Assembly: GCF_014174515.1 (NCBI RefSeq)
Contig: NZ_JACJUG010000003.1
Coordinates: 186,001-250,000 of the forward strand
Origin: Mitsuaria sp. WAJ17
Lineage (GTDB): Bacteria > Pseudomonadota > Gammaproteobacteria > Burkholderiales > Burkholderiaceae_C
Direction of reading: 5' to 3'
DNA: 64,000 nucleotides
The stretch's first letter is position 1. Each line of letters opens with the position of its first letter. Positions 17,821 through 26,534 of this stretch are shown piece by piece. The notes beneath the pieces were generated by a model. It was not told where the DNA came from and did not search any database. It saw nothing but the letters and a program-made list of their open reading frames with translations. Position numbers and translations under genes: made by a program.

Positions 17821-18777
17821 ATGAGCAAGACCTTTGCCTCCCAAGCCGATCTGGACGAGAAGCGCGTCAGCTTCGAGAAGCTCTCGGACCATGCCTATGC
17901 CTACACTGCCGAAGGGGATCCCAACACCGGCATCGTGATCGGCGACGACGCGGTGATGGTCATTGACACCCAGGCCACGCCCGTCATGGCCCAGGACGTG
18001 ATCCGCCGCATCCGCGAGGTGACGGACAAGCCCATCAAATACGTCCTGCTTTCGCACTATCACGCGGTGCGCGTGCTCGGCGCTTCGGCCTACGAGCCGG
18101 AGCACATCATCGCCAGTCAGGACACTTTTGAGCTGATCGTCGAGCGCGGCGAGCAGGACAAGGCCAGCGAGATCGGCCGCTTCCCGCGCCTGTTCCGCAA
18201 TGTCGAGTCCGTGCCTGCGGGCCTGACCTGGCCCACGTTGACCTTCACCGGCAAGATGACCCTGTGGCTGGGCAAGCTGGAGGTGCAGATCCTGCAGTTG
18301 GGCCGCGGCCACACCAAGGGCGACACCGTGGTCTGGCTGCCGCAGGACCGCGTGCTGTTCTCGGGGGATCTGGTCGAGTTCGACGCCACGCCCTATGCCG
18401 GCGACGCCTACTTCCAGGACTGGCCGCAGACGCTGGAGAACCTCGCCGCCCTCAAGCCCGCCAAGCTGGTGCCCGGCCGCGGCGCGGCGCTGCAGACCCC
18501 TGAGCAAGTGCAGGCTGGCCTTGATGGCACGCGCGCCTTCGTCTCCGAGCTCTACGCCGCCGTGAAGGCCGGCGTGGCTGCGGGGCGTGATCTCAACACG
18601 GTCTATCGCGAGTCCTATGCCGCGCTGGAGCCCAAGTACGGCCAGTGGGTCATCTTCGCCCACTGCATGCCTTTCGACGTGACCCGCGCCTATGACGAGG
18701 CCAGCGGCCATACCCACCCGCGCATCTGGACCGCCGAGCGCGATGTCGAGATGTGGCGCGCCCTGGAAGGCCAGTGA
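17821..18777 (+). CDS. MBL-fold protein with degenerate metal site
   Basis: A 318-residue protein with the metallo-beta-lactamase fold, first gene of the catabolic operon. The usual first motif HxHxDH is HYHAVR here (18055-18072), so the Asp and third His are replaced. The second-His block GHTKGDT and the bridging Asp (FSGDL) are kept, but the later PGHG is PGRG. It therefore keeps only part of the two-metal site and may be a single-metal hydrolase, a lyase, or a non-catalytic scaffold. It lies 46 bp before the VOC gene. Proteins with this same pattern may be a family of their own; a lactonase or hydrolase acting on a ring-cleavage product is only a guess. Confidence 0.75.
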   Translation: MSKTFASQADLDEKRVSFEKLSDHAYAYTAEGDPNTGIVIGDDAVMVIDTQATPVMAQDVIRRIREVTDKPIKYVLLSHYHAVRVLGASAYEPEHIIASQDTFELIVERGEQDKASEIGRFPRLFRNVESVPAGLTWPTLTFTGKMTLWLGKLEVQILQLGRGHTKGDTVVWLPQDRVLFSGDLVEFDATPYAGDAYFQDWPQTLENLAALKPAKLVPGRGAALQTPEQVQAGLDGTRAFVSELYAAVKAGVAAGRDLNTVYRESYAALEPKYGQWVIFAHCMPFDVTRAYDEASGHTHPRIWTAERDVEMWRALEGQ

Positions 18778-18823
18778 GCGTCGCCTGCAAGACCTGACCC
18801 CAACGAGGACCCGAGGAGAAGCC

Positions 18824-19366
18824 ATGAAGATCGAACGCATCCACCACGTCGCCTACCGCTGCAAGGACGCCAAGACCACCGTCGAGTGGTATGTCAAGCA
18901 CCTGAACATGGACTTCGTGCTGGCCATCGCCGAGGACAAGGTGCCGTCCACCCAGGCGCCTGATCCCTACATGCACCTGTTCCTGGATGCCGGCAACGGC
19001 AACATCCTGGCCTTCTTCGAGCTGCCCAACTCGCCTGACATGGGCCGCGACACCAACACGCCGGAGTGGGTGCAGCACATCGCCTTCAAGGTCGATAGCG
19101 TGCAGACTCTGGAAGAGACCAAGGCCCGCCTGCAGGCCGCCGGCATCGAGGTGATCGGCGTGACCGATCACACCATCTTCAAGAGCATCTACTTCTTCGA
19201 CCCCAATGGTCACCGCGTCGAACTGGCTGCTGACGTCGGCACGCCCGAGATGTACAAGGCCCTGGACGCCTGCAAGTGGGAGATGCTGGAGGAGTGGAAC
19301 AAGACCAAGCGCGCGCCCAAGCACGCGGCCTGGATGCACGACAAGGCGCTGGCGGCACCGCAGTAA
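18824..19366 (+). CDS. VOC-family metalloenzyme (extradiol dioxygenase/glyoxalase-like)
   Basis: A 180-residue protein with two beta-alpha-beta-beta-beta modules of the vicinal-oxygen-chelate fold. Candidate metal ligands are His in ERIHHVAYRC (N-terminal), His in WVQHIAFKVD (mid) and the C-terminal Glu in DPNGHRVELA, as in small extradiol dioxygenases and glyoxalases. A GAGGAGA ribosome site supports ATG 18824. A C-terminal extension (about 45 residues, Trp/Lys-rich) is unusual. It sits between the MBL-fold gene and the FAD hydroxylase and just before fumarylacetoacetase, so the economical guess is ring cleavage of a hydroxylated aromatic; isomerase activity is the alternative. Confidence 0.78.
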   Translation: MKIERIHHVAYRCKDAKTTVEWYVKHLNMDFVLAIAEDKVPSTQAPDPYMHLFLDAGNGNILAFFELPNSPDMGRDTNTPEWVQHIAFKVDSVQTLEETKARLQAAGIEVIGVTDHTIFKSIYFFDPNGHRVELAADVGTPEMYKALDACKWEMLEEWNKTKRAPKHAAWMHDKALAAPQ

Positions 19367-19431
19367 GTTCCCCGCGCCCCTTCGTCACAAGCCCAGCCGC
19401 ACGGCCGCATCGGCATCCTGCAGGACCGATC

Positions 19432-21114
19432 ATGCTCAGCACCTACCAGTACCCCGTCTTCGACTACCGCCAGAGCGAGGAGCAGCGCCTCGGGCAGCCG
19501 CAGCCGCACACCGTGGTGGTTGTCGGCGCCGGGCCCATCGGCCTGAGCCTGGCGCTGGACTGCGCCTCGCGCGGCCTGCGCGTGGTGGTGCTGGACGACA
19601 ACAACAGCGTCAGCATCGGATCTCGCGCCGTCTGCTATGCCAAGCGCACGCTGGAGGTCTGGGACCGGCTGGGCGTGGCCGAGCCGCTGGTACAGCAGGG
19701 CGTGAAGTGGAAGGTCGGCAAGGTTTTCCACGGTGAAGGCCTGGCCTACCAGTTCGACCTGCTGCCCCAGGACCGCCACAAGCTGCCGGCCATGATCAAC
19801 CTGCAGCAGTACTACCTGGAGGAGCGCCTGGTCGCGGCCTGCGAGACCTCGCCCCTGATCGAGCTGCGCTGGAAGCATCGTCTGCTGTCCCTGGCGCAGG
19901 ACGATGAAGGCGTGAGCCTGCAGGTGGAGACGCCCGATGGTGTCTTCGCCATGCGCACGCAGTGGCTGCTGGCCTGTGACGGCGCCGGCAGCGACACCCG
20001 CCGCATGCTGGGCGCTGAATTCCGCGGTCAGGCTTTCCACGATCGTTTTTTGATCGCCGACGTGGTGGTCGAGCCCCAGGCCGCGGATGCGGCAGAGGGC
20101 GCGATCCGTGGCCACGGCGCCACCCTGCGTCGCCTGGGCGCTGAGCCAGAGCGCTGGTTCTGGTTCGATCCGCCTTTCCACCCGGGGCAGTCGGTGCTGC
20201 TGCACAAGCAGTGTGCGAACGTCTGGCGCATCGACTTCCAGCTGGGCTGGGGCGCCGACCCGCAGGAAGAGAAGAAGCCCGAGCGCGTGATCCCGCGCAT
20301 CGAGGCCATGCTGGGGCCGGACGTGCCCTTCACGCTGGAGTGGGTCTCCCTCTACCAGTTCGCCTGCCGCCGCATGGAGCGCTTCCGACATGGCCGCGTG
20401 CTCTTCGCGGGCGATGCCGCGCACCAGGTCTCACCCTTCGGCGCCCGCGGGGCCAACACGGGCGTGCAGGATGCAGAGAACCTGGCGTGGAAGCTGGCCG
20501 CCGTCGTCCACGGTGACGCGAATGAAGCCCTGCTGGACAGCTATGACCACGAGCGCACCGTCGCCGCTGACGACAACCTGCTGAACTCCACCCGTTCCAC
20601 GGACTTCATCACACCCAAGAGCCGCGCCTCGCTGCGCCTGCGCAATGCGGTGCTGCAGCTGGCACGGACGGAACCTTTTGCTCGCCCCTTGGTCAACAGC
20701 GGGCGGCTGTCCACGCCCACGCCCTATCGCGACAGCAGCCTGAACACGGGCGATGCCGCCGATGCGGGCTTCTCGCACGCCAGCCCGCGCCCCGGCCACC
20801 CGCTGCTGGACGCACCTTTGTGCGTGGGCGAGCGGGCCGGCTGGCTCAGCGAGCAACTGGGACGCGGCTTCCAGCTGCTGAGCTTCGGCCCGGCCCGGCC
20901 TCTGCAGGTAGGCCAACTGGCGGTGGAAGCGCTGGAGGTCGGCCGCGACCTCATCGACAGCGAAGGCCTGCTCGCGCAGCGCTACGACGGCCGCCCCGGC
21001 ACCGTCTACCTCTTCCGGCCCGACCAGTACGTGGCGGCCCGCTGGCGGCATTTCGATGCGGCCTTGGTGGAGGCCGCCGTCCGCAAGGCCCTCGCACAGG
21101 AGTTGCCGGCATGA
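19432..21114 (+). CDS. FAD-dependent aromatic hydroxylase (MhpA-like)
   Basis: A 560-residue class A flavoprotein monooxygenase. It has the N-terminal Rossmann GxGxxG (VVVVGAGPIGLSLALDCA, about residues 24-41), a mid-protein second FAD segment (CDGAGSDTRR, DG motif) and GDAAHQVSPFGARGANTG (the GD motif near residue 330). The C-terminal thioredoxin-like domain ends in FRPDQYVAARW, as in 3-(3-hydroxyphenyl)propionate and related hydroxylases. It would insert one oxygen ortho or para to an existing phenol using NAD(P)H. The phenolic substrate is not inferable. Its stop overlaps the ATG of the DUF2783 gene. Confidence 0.85.
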   Translation: MLSTYQYPVFDYRQSEEQRLGQPQPHTVVVVGAGPIGLSLALDCASRGLRVVVLDDNNSVSIGSRAVCYAKRTLEVWDRLGVAEPLVQQGVKWKVGKVFHGEGLAYQFDLLPQDRHKLPAMINLQQYYLEERLVAACETSPLIELRWKHRLLSLAQDDEGVSLQVETPDGVFAMRTQWLLACDGAGSDTRRMLGAEFRGQAFHDRFLIADVVVEPQAADAAEGAIRGHGATLRRLGAEPERWFWFDPPFHPGQSVLLHKQCANVWRIDFQLGWGADPQEEKKPERVIPRIEAMLGPDVPFTLEWVSLYQFACRRMERFRHGRVLFAGDAAHQVSPFGARGANTGVQDAENLAWKLAAVVHGDANEALLDSYDHERTVAADDNLLNSTRSTDFITPKSRASLRLRNAVLQLARTEPFARPLVNSGRLSTPTPYRDSSLNTGDAADAGFSHASPRPGHPLLDAPLCVGERAGWLSEQLGRGFQLLSFGPARPLQVGQLAVEALEVGRDLIDSEGLLAQRYDGRPGTVYLFRPDQYVAARWRHFDAALVEAAVRKALAQELPA

Positions 21115-21320
21115 ACACGACCCCGCTGATCCGCACCCCAAACCTCTCGGACCCGGACGGCTTCTACGAGCAGCTGATCGATGCGCAGCGCGATCTCTCG
21201 GACGAACAGGCCGACCTGCTGCTCGCCAAGCTGGTGCTGATCCTGTCCAATCACATCGGCGACCGCCAGGTGTTGGCCGAGGCCCTTCAGCTGGCGCGCG
21301 ACAACACGCTGGGCGCCTGA
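21111..21320 (+). CDS. DUF2783 small protein
   Basis: A 69-residue acidic, helical protein (DPDGFYEQLIDAQRDLSDE, then LLAKLVLILSNHIGD) matching the DUF2783 family. It begins inside the stop codon of the hydroxylase (ATGA overlap), so it is translationally coupled to it. DUF2783 proteins are known from such loci but their role is undetermined. Obligate coupling with the hydroxylase suggests a small subunit or stabiliser; that is inference. Confidence 0.8.
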   Translation: MNTTPLIRTPNLSDPDGFYEQLIDAQRDLSDEQADLLLAKLVLILSNHIGDRQVLAEALQLARDNTLGA

Positions 21321-21399
21321 GCCCCGGCAAGCGAATTCCCCGCCGGACCGAGGGCCGGCTTCCCCTGTGAATCAAAGCAAAGACAAGACCAAGACCGCC

Positions 21400-22719
21400 A
21401 TGAGCTTCATCGACCACACCCACGACCCGGCCGCCCAGAGCTGGGTGGCCAGCGCCAACACGGCCGACACCGACTTCCCCCTGCAGAACCTGCCCTACGG
21501 CCTGTTCCGCCGTGCCGGCAGCAATGACAAGGCCCGAGTTGGCGTGGCCATTGGCGACCAGATCCTGGATCTGCGCCTGGCTGCCGCAGCCGGCAAGTGG
21601 AGTGCTGCAGACGCCGTGCTGCTGCACCACCTCGCCCAAGGCGAGCTGAACGCCGTGATGGCCAAGCCCTCCGCCCAGCGCCGCGCGCTGCGCCATGCGC
21701 TCTTTGCCGCACTCCTGGCCGGCTCCAAGCAAGAAGCCGCGCTGAGCGCCTGCCTGGTGCCGCAGTCCGAGGCCCAGATGGCCGTGCCCTGCCGCATCGG
21801 CGACTACACCGACTTCTATACCGGTATCCACCACGCCACCACGGTGGGCAAGCTCTTCCGCCCGGACAACCCCCTGCTGCCCAACTACAAGTGGGTGCCC
21901 ATCGGCTATCACGGCCGGGTGTCCTCCATCGGCGTCAGCGGCTCCGTCGTGCGCCGCCCGCTGGGGCAGCTCAAGGGCCCGGACGCCGCCGTGCCGGTGC
22001 TGGCCGCTTGCAAGCGCCTGGACTATGAGCTGGAGCTGGGCCTGTTCGTGGGCCCGGGTAACGAGCTGGGCACGCCCATTCCCATGGCCGATGCCGAGTC
22101 GCACCTCTTCGGCGTGACCCTGCTCAACGACTGGTCCGCCCGCGACGTGCAGGCCTGGGAGTACCAGCCCCTGGGGCCCTTCCTGGCCAAGAACTTCGCC
22201 ACCACGATCTCGCCCTGGATCGTCACCATGGAGGCCCTGGAACCTTTCCGCTGCGCCTTCGAGCACCCGGTCGAGGACCCGCAGCCGCTGCCCTATATCG
22301 ACAGCGAGCAGAACCGCCGCGAGGGCGGCTATGACATCGAACTGGAAGTCTGGCTGCAGACCGAGGCCATGCGCGCCGCCGGTGAGCCTGCCGCCCGCCT
22401 GATGCGCTCCAATTTCAAGCATGCCTACTGGACTCTGGCCCAGATGCTGACCCACCACGCCAGCAATGGTTGCAATCTGCAGCCGGGCGATCTGCTGGGC
22501 ACGGGCACGCAGTCCGGCCCGAGTCCGGAAGAGGGCGGTTCGCTGTTGGAGTTGAGCCTGGGCGGCAAGCAGGCCCTTGCCCTGCCCAACGGCGAGAGCC
22601 GCACCTTCCTGCAGGACGGCGACACCGTCATCCTGCGCGGCTATGCCGTGAAGGAGGGCGCACGCCGCATCGGCTTCGGGGATTGCGCGGCGACCATCAC
22701 TCCGGCGCCTACGGTTTGA
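21400..22719 (+). CDS. fahA: Fumarylacetoacetase
   Basis: A 439-residue FAH-superfamily hydrolase that splits the C-C bond of a fumaryl- or acyl-pyruvate-type 1,3-diketone, classically fumarylacetoacetate at the end of tyrosine breakdown. Long-form FAH features are present: DYTDFYTGIHHATTVGKLF (metal Asp and catalytic His-containing block), LPNYKWVPIGYHGRVSS, and the Glu/Glu/Asp metal ligands in YELELGLF and LLNDWSARDVQ. ATG 21400 was chosen; GTG 21367 is in frame but adds a Lys-rich stretch. Homogentisate dioxygenase and maleylacetoacetate isomerase are not in the window, so the substrate may be supplied by the hydroxylase-VOC pair instead. Confidence 0.88.
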   Translation: MSFIDHTHDPAAQSWVASANTADTDFPLQNLPYGLFRRAGSNDKARVGVAIGDQILDLRLAAAAGKWSAADAVLLHHLAQGELNAVMAKPSAQRRALRHALFAALLAGSKQEAALSACLVPQSEAQMAVPCRIGDYTDFYTGIHHATTVGKLFRPDNPLLPNYKWVPIGYHGRVSSIGVSGSVVRRPLGQLKGPDAAVPVLAACKRLDYELELGLFVGPGNELGTPIPMADAESHLFGVTLLNDWSARDVQAWEYQPLGPFLAKNFATTISPWIVTMEALEPFRCAFEHPVEDPQPLPYIDSEQNRREGGYDIELEVWLQTEAMRAAGEPAARLMRSNFKHAYWTLAQMLTHHASNGCNLQPGDLLGTGTQSGPSPEEGGSLLELSLGGKQALALPNGESRTFLQDGDTVILRGYAVKEGARRIGFGDCAATITPAPTV

Positions 22720-22856
22720 GCGGCACCTCGGCGTCCCGCACGGACTCCCGGCGGGTGTGATGTCCCGATCCTGCGGCACCCGCGATTGCGACAGCCTCGT
22801 CCGATGCGGCCTGTGCGGGGCCAGAGTGCCGAGCCAAGTTCAAGCAGGAGGCTCTT

Positions 22857-23378
22857 TTGCAGCCCGTCGAATACGCGCCTGAGTACACACCGGCAGAGCG
22901 GGTCCGCTGGCTGGCCGTCTGCCTGGTCGCAGGAGGGGCTGTGGTCCTGGTCGGGCAGGGCTGGTTCTTTCCACTGCTGCGCGACTTTGCGCAGTTTGCA
23001 GGGTGCCGCCGTGTGGCGGGAATCTCAGGCACGGCGCTCCTGACCTATGGCGCCTTCGTGGGGGTGCCGCTGTTGTCGGCATGCACGATCGGCGGCCTGA
23101 TGGGTGTTCGTGGATACAGAATCCTGCGCCAAGGGCGCACGCCGCCGTGCGGCGAAAAGGTGTTCCGCCGCACGGCGGTGGTGAGGGGCTTCAAGGCCAG
23201 GGCGCAAGGCTGGGTCCAGGTGCTGGCGGCCACTCCTCTGCTGGCGCTGGCGCTCTGGGGGGCGTTCCAGGCCAAGAGCATCGTGGCGCAGGCGGGGCAG
23301 CGCCACGATCGTTGCCCGGATGCCGGCCACCACGCCGCCTCGATGGCGCGCGAAGACGAGGCTCATGAGCCCGGCTGA
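22857..23378 (+). CDS. Small membrane protein, unknown (TTG start)
   Basis: A 173-residue protein with about three membrane segments (roughly residues 18-40, 58-82 and 118-140) and a basic loop (RILRQGRTPPCGEKVFRR). The only plausible start is TTG 22857, five bases after a perfect AGGAGG (22846-22851), which decides it. The last 20 residues are hydrophilic. No family is recognised. Confidence 0.6.
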   Translation: MQPVEYAPEYTPAERVRWLAVCLVAGGAVVLVGQGWFFPLLRDFAQFAGCRRVAGISGTALLTYGAFVGVPLLSACTIGGLMGVRGYRILRQGRTPPCGEKVFRRTAVVRGFKARAQGWVQVLAATPLLALALWGAFQAKSIVAQAGQRHDRCPDAGHHAASMAREDEAHEPG

Positions 23379-23487
23379 TGGCGGCGGCCTCCGGCGCTTC
23401 TCCAAGGGCTGGGGGCCGACAGCGGGAGCGCTGGTGTTCGCTGCGGCGGTCAGCTGGTGGGCCAGTCCGTCGCAGACGCGCGGGTGA
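23365..23487 (+). CDS. Possible 40-residue small membrane protein
   Basis: A short frame MSPADGGGLRRFSKGWG... with a hydrophobic run (AGALVFAAAVSWWA). It overlaps the end of the preceding gene by 14 bp in another frame, which would fit translational coupling. Coding is uncertain: there is no homology signal I can point to and only weak upstream ribosome-site character. Confidence 0.25.
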   Translation: MSPADGGGLRRFSKGWGPTAGALVFAAAVSWWASPSQTRG

Positions 23488-23565
23488 GTCCCGCCATCAA
23501 GGCGCGAGTGCAACGGGGCGAGTGGCACACTGGGCCGGCCCCATCGACCTCATGCGGACCTCGCC

Positions 23566-23967
23566 ATGATTCAGGAAATGCTGTTGCGTATTGCAGCCTT
23601 GTGCCTGCTGCTGGCCAGTGCCGAGACGCTTCACGGCATCGCCCGGACCACCCTGCTCGTCCCCCGCATTGGCAAGGGGCGCGCGATCAAGCTGAGTGCG
23701 TTGATCGGCACGCTGCTTGCCTTCCTCATGTGCTGGTGGTGGGTGCCCGGCATCGGCCTGCGCTCTGCTGGCGCGCACCTGGCGCTGGGCCTAGGCCTGG
23801 CCGCCTTCATGGCCGGGCATGACGTGGCCATCGGTCGATGGCTGATGCACAAGTCCTGGGCGAAGATGCAGCCCGGCTTTGATCCACGCAGCGGCAACTA
23901 CCTGCTTTTCGGACTGCTGGGGCTGTGCTTCATTCCGCTGCTGGTCTGGCTGGGCCACCGCCCTTAG
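23566..23967 (+). CDS. Small four-helix membrane protein
   Basis: A 133-residue protein dominated by hydrophobic helices (about residues 5-24, 42-62, 70-88 and 112-130), with short charged loops such as RIGKGRAIK and HKSWAKMQPG. No catalytic motif or recognised family. It is monocistronic; the following 266 bp to 24233 hold no gene or terminator that I can support. Confidence 0.65.
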   Translation: MIQEMLLRIAALCLLLASAETLHGIARTTLLVPRIGKGRAIKLSALIGTLLAFLMCWWWVPGIGLRSAGAHLALGLGLAAFMAGHDVAIGRWLMHKSWAKMQPGFDPRSGNYLLFGLLGLCFIPLLVWLGHRP

Positions 23968-24233
23968 GGCCTCTGGCCGCCTGGGCCGGACCCACGGGAG
24001 GCGCCTGCCAACGCCCGGCCGTACCGAGGTCATGAGGCGCGTGCCGACATTGAAAGTAGGACGCCGCCGCTGGCGGCTGCAACTGGAGCCCAGCCGAGGG
24101 CGCTGATGCAGCAGGCTCGACCGGCCAAAACCGCGTCGTTCGGGCCTTAGACAGGCTGTGTTCCAGCAATCATTTCCTGCCATCCAGAGGCCTTGCGAGA
24201 AAGCCTCCGGCGCTTGGTCGCAAGGGCACGGCC

Positions 24234-24647
24234 TTACTTCGTGGCTACCGCCCGCAGCTTCCCGTCATTGGTCGGCTGGAATTCGCCGAACCCCGTGGTG
24301 CCGTCCGAGAAGAGCACGAGCAGGCGCGTGCCGATGAAGTCGCCGACGCGAACACCGGAGGACACATCGCCCTGGAAATCCGGGTCCATGCCGGAGAACT
24401 TCACCGTCTTGTCGGGTGAGAAGTTGGCAAAGCGCGCCGTCACCACTTCGGTGTCCACCCCGTCTGTTCCCACCAGCGTGGCGGGCCCGGAGAAAGCCCC
24501 GAAGGTGTCAAAGAGGATGGGGAACTTGGCGGTTCTCGCGCTGACGCCGATCTCGCGGATGTCCGAGCTGCTGGCGTTCTGCAGGTTGAGATTGATACTG
24601 AAGCTGTCGAGCGGCCCGTCAAAGGTCGCAACCAGTTCCTGTGCCAT
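24234..24647 (-). CDS. Secretion-signal-free beta-rich protein, unknown
   Basis: A 137-residue protein, MAQELVATFDGPLDSFSIN at the start, predicted mostly beta strand (NLNLQNASSSDIREIGV, KTVKFSGMDPDFQGDV). There is no signal peptide, membrane segment or cysteine. ATG 24647 has GAGG six bases upstream; a GTG four codons earlier lies in the ribosome site and is rejected. It lies downstream of the LPMO gene on the same strand but behind that gene's terminator, so it should have its own promoter. Confidence 0.6.
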   Translation of the reverse strand: MAQELVATFDGPLDSFSINLNLQNASSSDIREIGVSARTAKFPILFDTFGAFSGPATLVGTDGVDTEVVTARFANFSPDKTVKFSGMDPDFQGDVSSGVRVGDFIGTRLLVLFSDGTTGFGEFQPTNDGKLRAVATK

Positions 24648-24880
24648 GATGTACCTCACTGAGTTGGCTTTGAAAGGCAGGTGCAGGACCTGCCACCTCG
24701 ATGCGGCCAGTGGCTTGCACTGCCCGCCAGCACACTATCGATTCGTCCGCGCGTGCCCGCATCCCCAAATCTGACCACTTGGGGGGCGTGCCTGGCTGCG
24801 CAACCTAGGGGGTAGCCAGCGTGGCTCGAGGTTGGTGAGGCTCGCAGGCCGCCGAGGCGCCCGACGCCCAGTGAAAAGGA

Positions 24881-24902
24881 AAAGGGGGCCGCGGCCCCCT
24901 TG
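24881..24902 (-). terminator. Terminator of the LPMO gene
   Basis: A GC hairpin (GGGGGCC-GC-GGCCCCC) on the minus strand is followed by TTTTCCTTTTC, about 20 bp after the LPMO stop. Confidence 0.82.
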
Positions 24903-24923
24903 TGTATCAGGATGCGCTTGGGC

Positions 24924-26339
24924 TCAGCGCGCGATCCACGCATCCGCCCAGGCGGAGCCCACGCCGGGCTCGTAGGCATTGTTGCTGCTGGTCCAGACAT
25001 TGCACCAGCCGCTGTAGGGCGAGGGGCGGCACTCGTAGACCTTGCCGTTCTTGTTCTGCAGCACGCGGGTGCCGGCCTTGTAGCTGCCCAGGCCCGTTGG
25101 GAAGACGTAGTCGTAGTGGCCGCTGCCCGCGGACTTGAGGGTCAGCGCGTAGGTTTTCTGCACCACGGCACCGCCGCTCTTGGGCGTGCCCTTGACGACC
25201 AACTGGTAGCTGCCGGCCGCGGGCTTGCTGAGGGGCAGGCTGAGGCTCTGGCCACTGTTGTTGAGCGAGGCGTTGGCGCTGGCGCGAGCCACGCCGGCGG
25301 CGTCGAACAGAGTGGCGTTGACGTCCAGCTGGCCGACGGCGGTGACGCTGAAGCCGAGCGTCAGATTGCCATCGCTGCCGATGGTGTATTCGCTGGCCAG
25401 GCCGCTGATCAGCACGTCGTTGGCGGGCGGGGGCGCCTTGTCGATCTGGATCTCGACGCGGGTGAAGGCGCTGTCGCTGCGGGCGAAGACCTCATTCTGC
25501 CCATAGGCCGGGTTGATGCTGCCGTCTGCGGCCTTCTGGCCGGCCTTGAGCAGCGTTTGCTCGGCATTGACGCGCGTGGCAAGCAGGTAGGGCCAGGTGG
25601 TCTTGGCACCGTCGGCCGCACTGCCGATGGTGACCTTGGTCGAGAACTCCGGGCGCTCCCCGGCGGCGTCAAAGATGCGGGTGGAGGCCTTGTCGCCCAC
25701 GGCCAGGTCAACACTCGGGTAGATGGTGCCCTTGGGGGCCCAGCTGTAGGCCGGTGGCGTGCCGTCGAACTGCAGGTCCAGCAGGTTGTAGAAGCTGTTG
25801 GTGGTGTCCGCGATCTCCCAGACGGCCAGCACCAGCTGGTAGCCGGCCCGAACGGGCACATTGCAGCTGTGCGTGACCGTGGTCGGAGGCTGCTTGCCGC
25901 CGCCGTCCACCTGGCAGAAAGGCGTGGATTCGAAGCTCGTCCGGCTGAGCTTCACATTGGGGTTCCAGTCGGCCCGGGTGATGTAGTAGCGCCAGTTGCG
26001 CGTGGCGTGGTTGGCGGTGAAGGTCCAGGTGAAGTTCTGCAGGCCGGCCTTCATGGGGCGCTTGGTCCAGCGGGTGGCGGTCTGCTCGTCCAGTTCGGCG
26101 AACTGGGTCAGGCCGGCGCTGGCGATCCTGCCGTCGGCCGGTCCGGTGGCCGGAAATCCGGAGGGCGCCTCCAGGCTCTGGGGCTCGTACTGGATGGCGC
26201 CGCAATTGCTGTTGCCACCCTGTTTGCACAGCAGGGATCGTGACTCCGGGCTGCTGACGTAACCATGTGGGTACGCGCTCATCGGCAGGGCCGCCAGAGC
26301 GAACAGGGTGAGCAAAGTACCCCAGAGACTTGTCCTCAT
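24924..26339 (-). CDS. gbpA: GbpA-type chitin-active lytic polysaccharide monooxygenase
   Basis: A 471-residue secreted AA10 LPMO with GbpA-like architecture. The signal peptide is cleaved to expose His25 (PMSAYP|HGYVSSPESRS), the copper-binding N-terminal histidine. The second copper His is in FTANHATRNWRYYI. After the AA10 domain (about 25-200) come a GbpA domain-2-like region (about 215-310), a third Ig-like domain (about 315-400) and a C-terminal chitin-binding module (CBM73/5-12 type, Trp/Cys-rich, GSGHYDYVF...CRPSPYSGWC). It oxidatively cleaves chitin chains and may help colonise chitin surfaces. Start at ATG 26339, five bases after GGAGG; an adjacent ATG at 26342 overlaps closely. It shares the 195-bp upstream region with a LuxR-type regulator. 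Confidence 0.9.
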   Translation of the reverse strand: MRTSLWGTLLTLFALAALPMSAYPHGYVSSPESRSLLCKQGGNSNCGAIQYEPQSLEAPSGFPATGPADGRIASAGLTQFAELDEQTATRWTKRPMKAGLQNFTWTFTANHATRNWRYYITRADWNPNVKLSRTSFESTPFCQVDGGGKQPPTTVTHSCNVPVRAGYQLVLAVWEIADTTNSFYNLLDLQFDGTPPAYSWAPKGTIYPSVDLAVGDKASTRIFDAAGERPEFSTKVTIGSAADGAKTTWPYLLATRVNAEQTLLKAGQKAADGSINPAYGQNEVFARSDSAFTRVEIQIDKAPPPANDVLISGLASEYTIGSDGNLTLGFSVTAVGQLDVNATLFDAAGVARASANASLNNSGQSLSLPLSKPAAGSYQLVVKGTPKSGGAVVQKTYALTLKSAGSGHYDYVFPTGLGSYKAGTRVLQNKNGKVYECRPSPYSGWCNVWTSSNNAYEPGVGSAWADAWIAR

Positions 26340-26534
26340 CATCACCTCCATCGTTGTGGGCCTGATTGTGAAAACGGTGCGAATGACGCGCAAGTGGTTC
26401 TTTGTTGGTATTTATCCGGTATTTGTTTCGGTCCGTATCGCCTAAGGGTCGCAGCGGTTTTCAAACAAGTGACATGCGCAGCCCCTAGGCTCTTCCCTGC
26501 TCGCCACAGGGGACGACGCACGGGGGGAGACCAC

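Noticed and set aside
20431-22779. Minus-strand long open frame opposite the FAD hydroxylase and FAH genes
   Set aside because: Low-complexity translation antisense to two genes with clear motifs.
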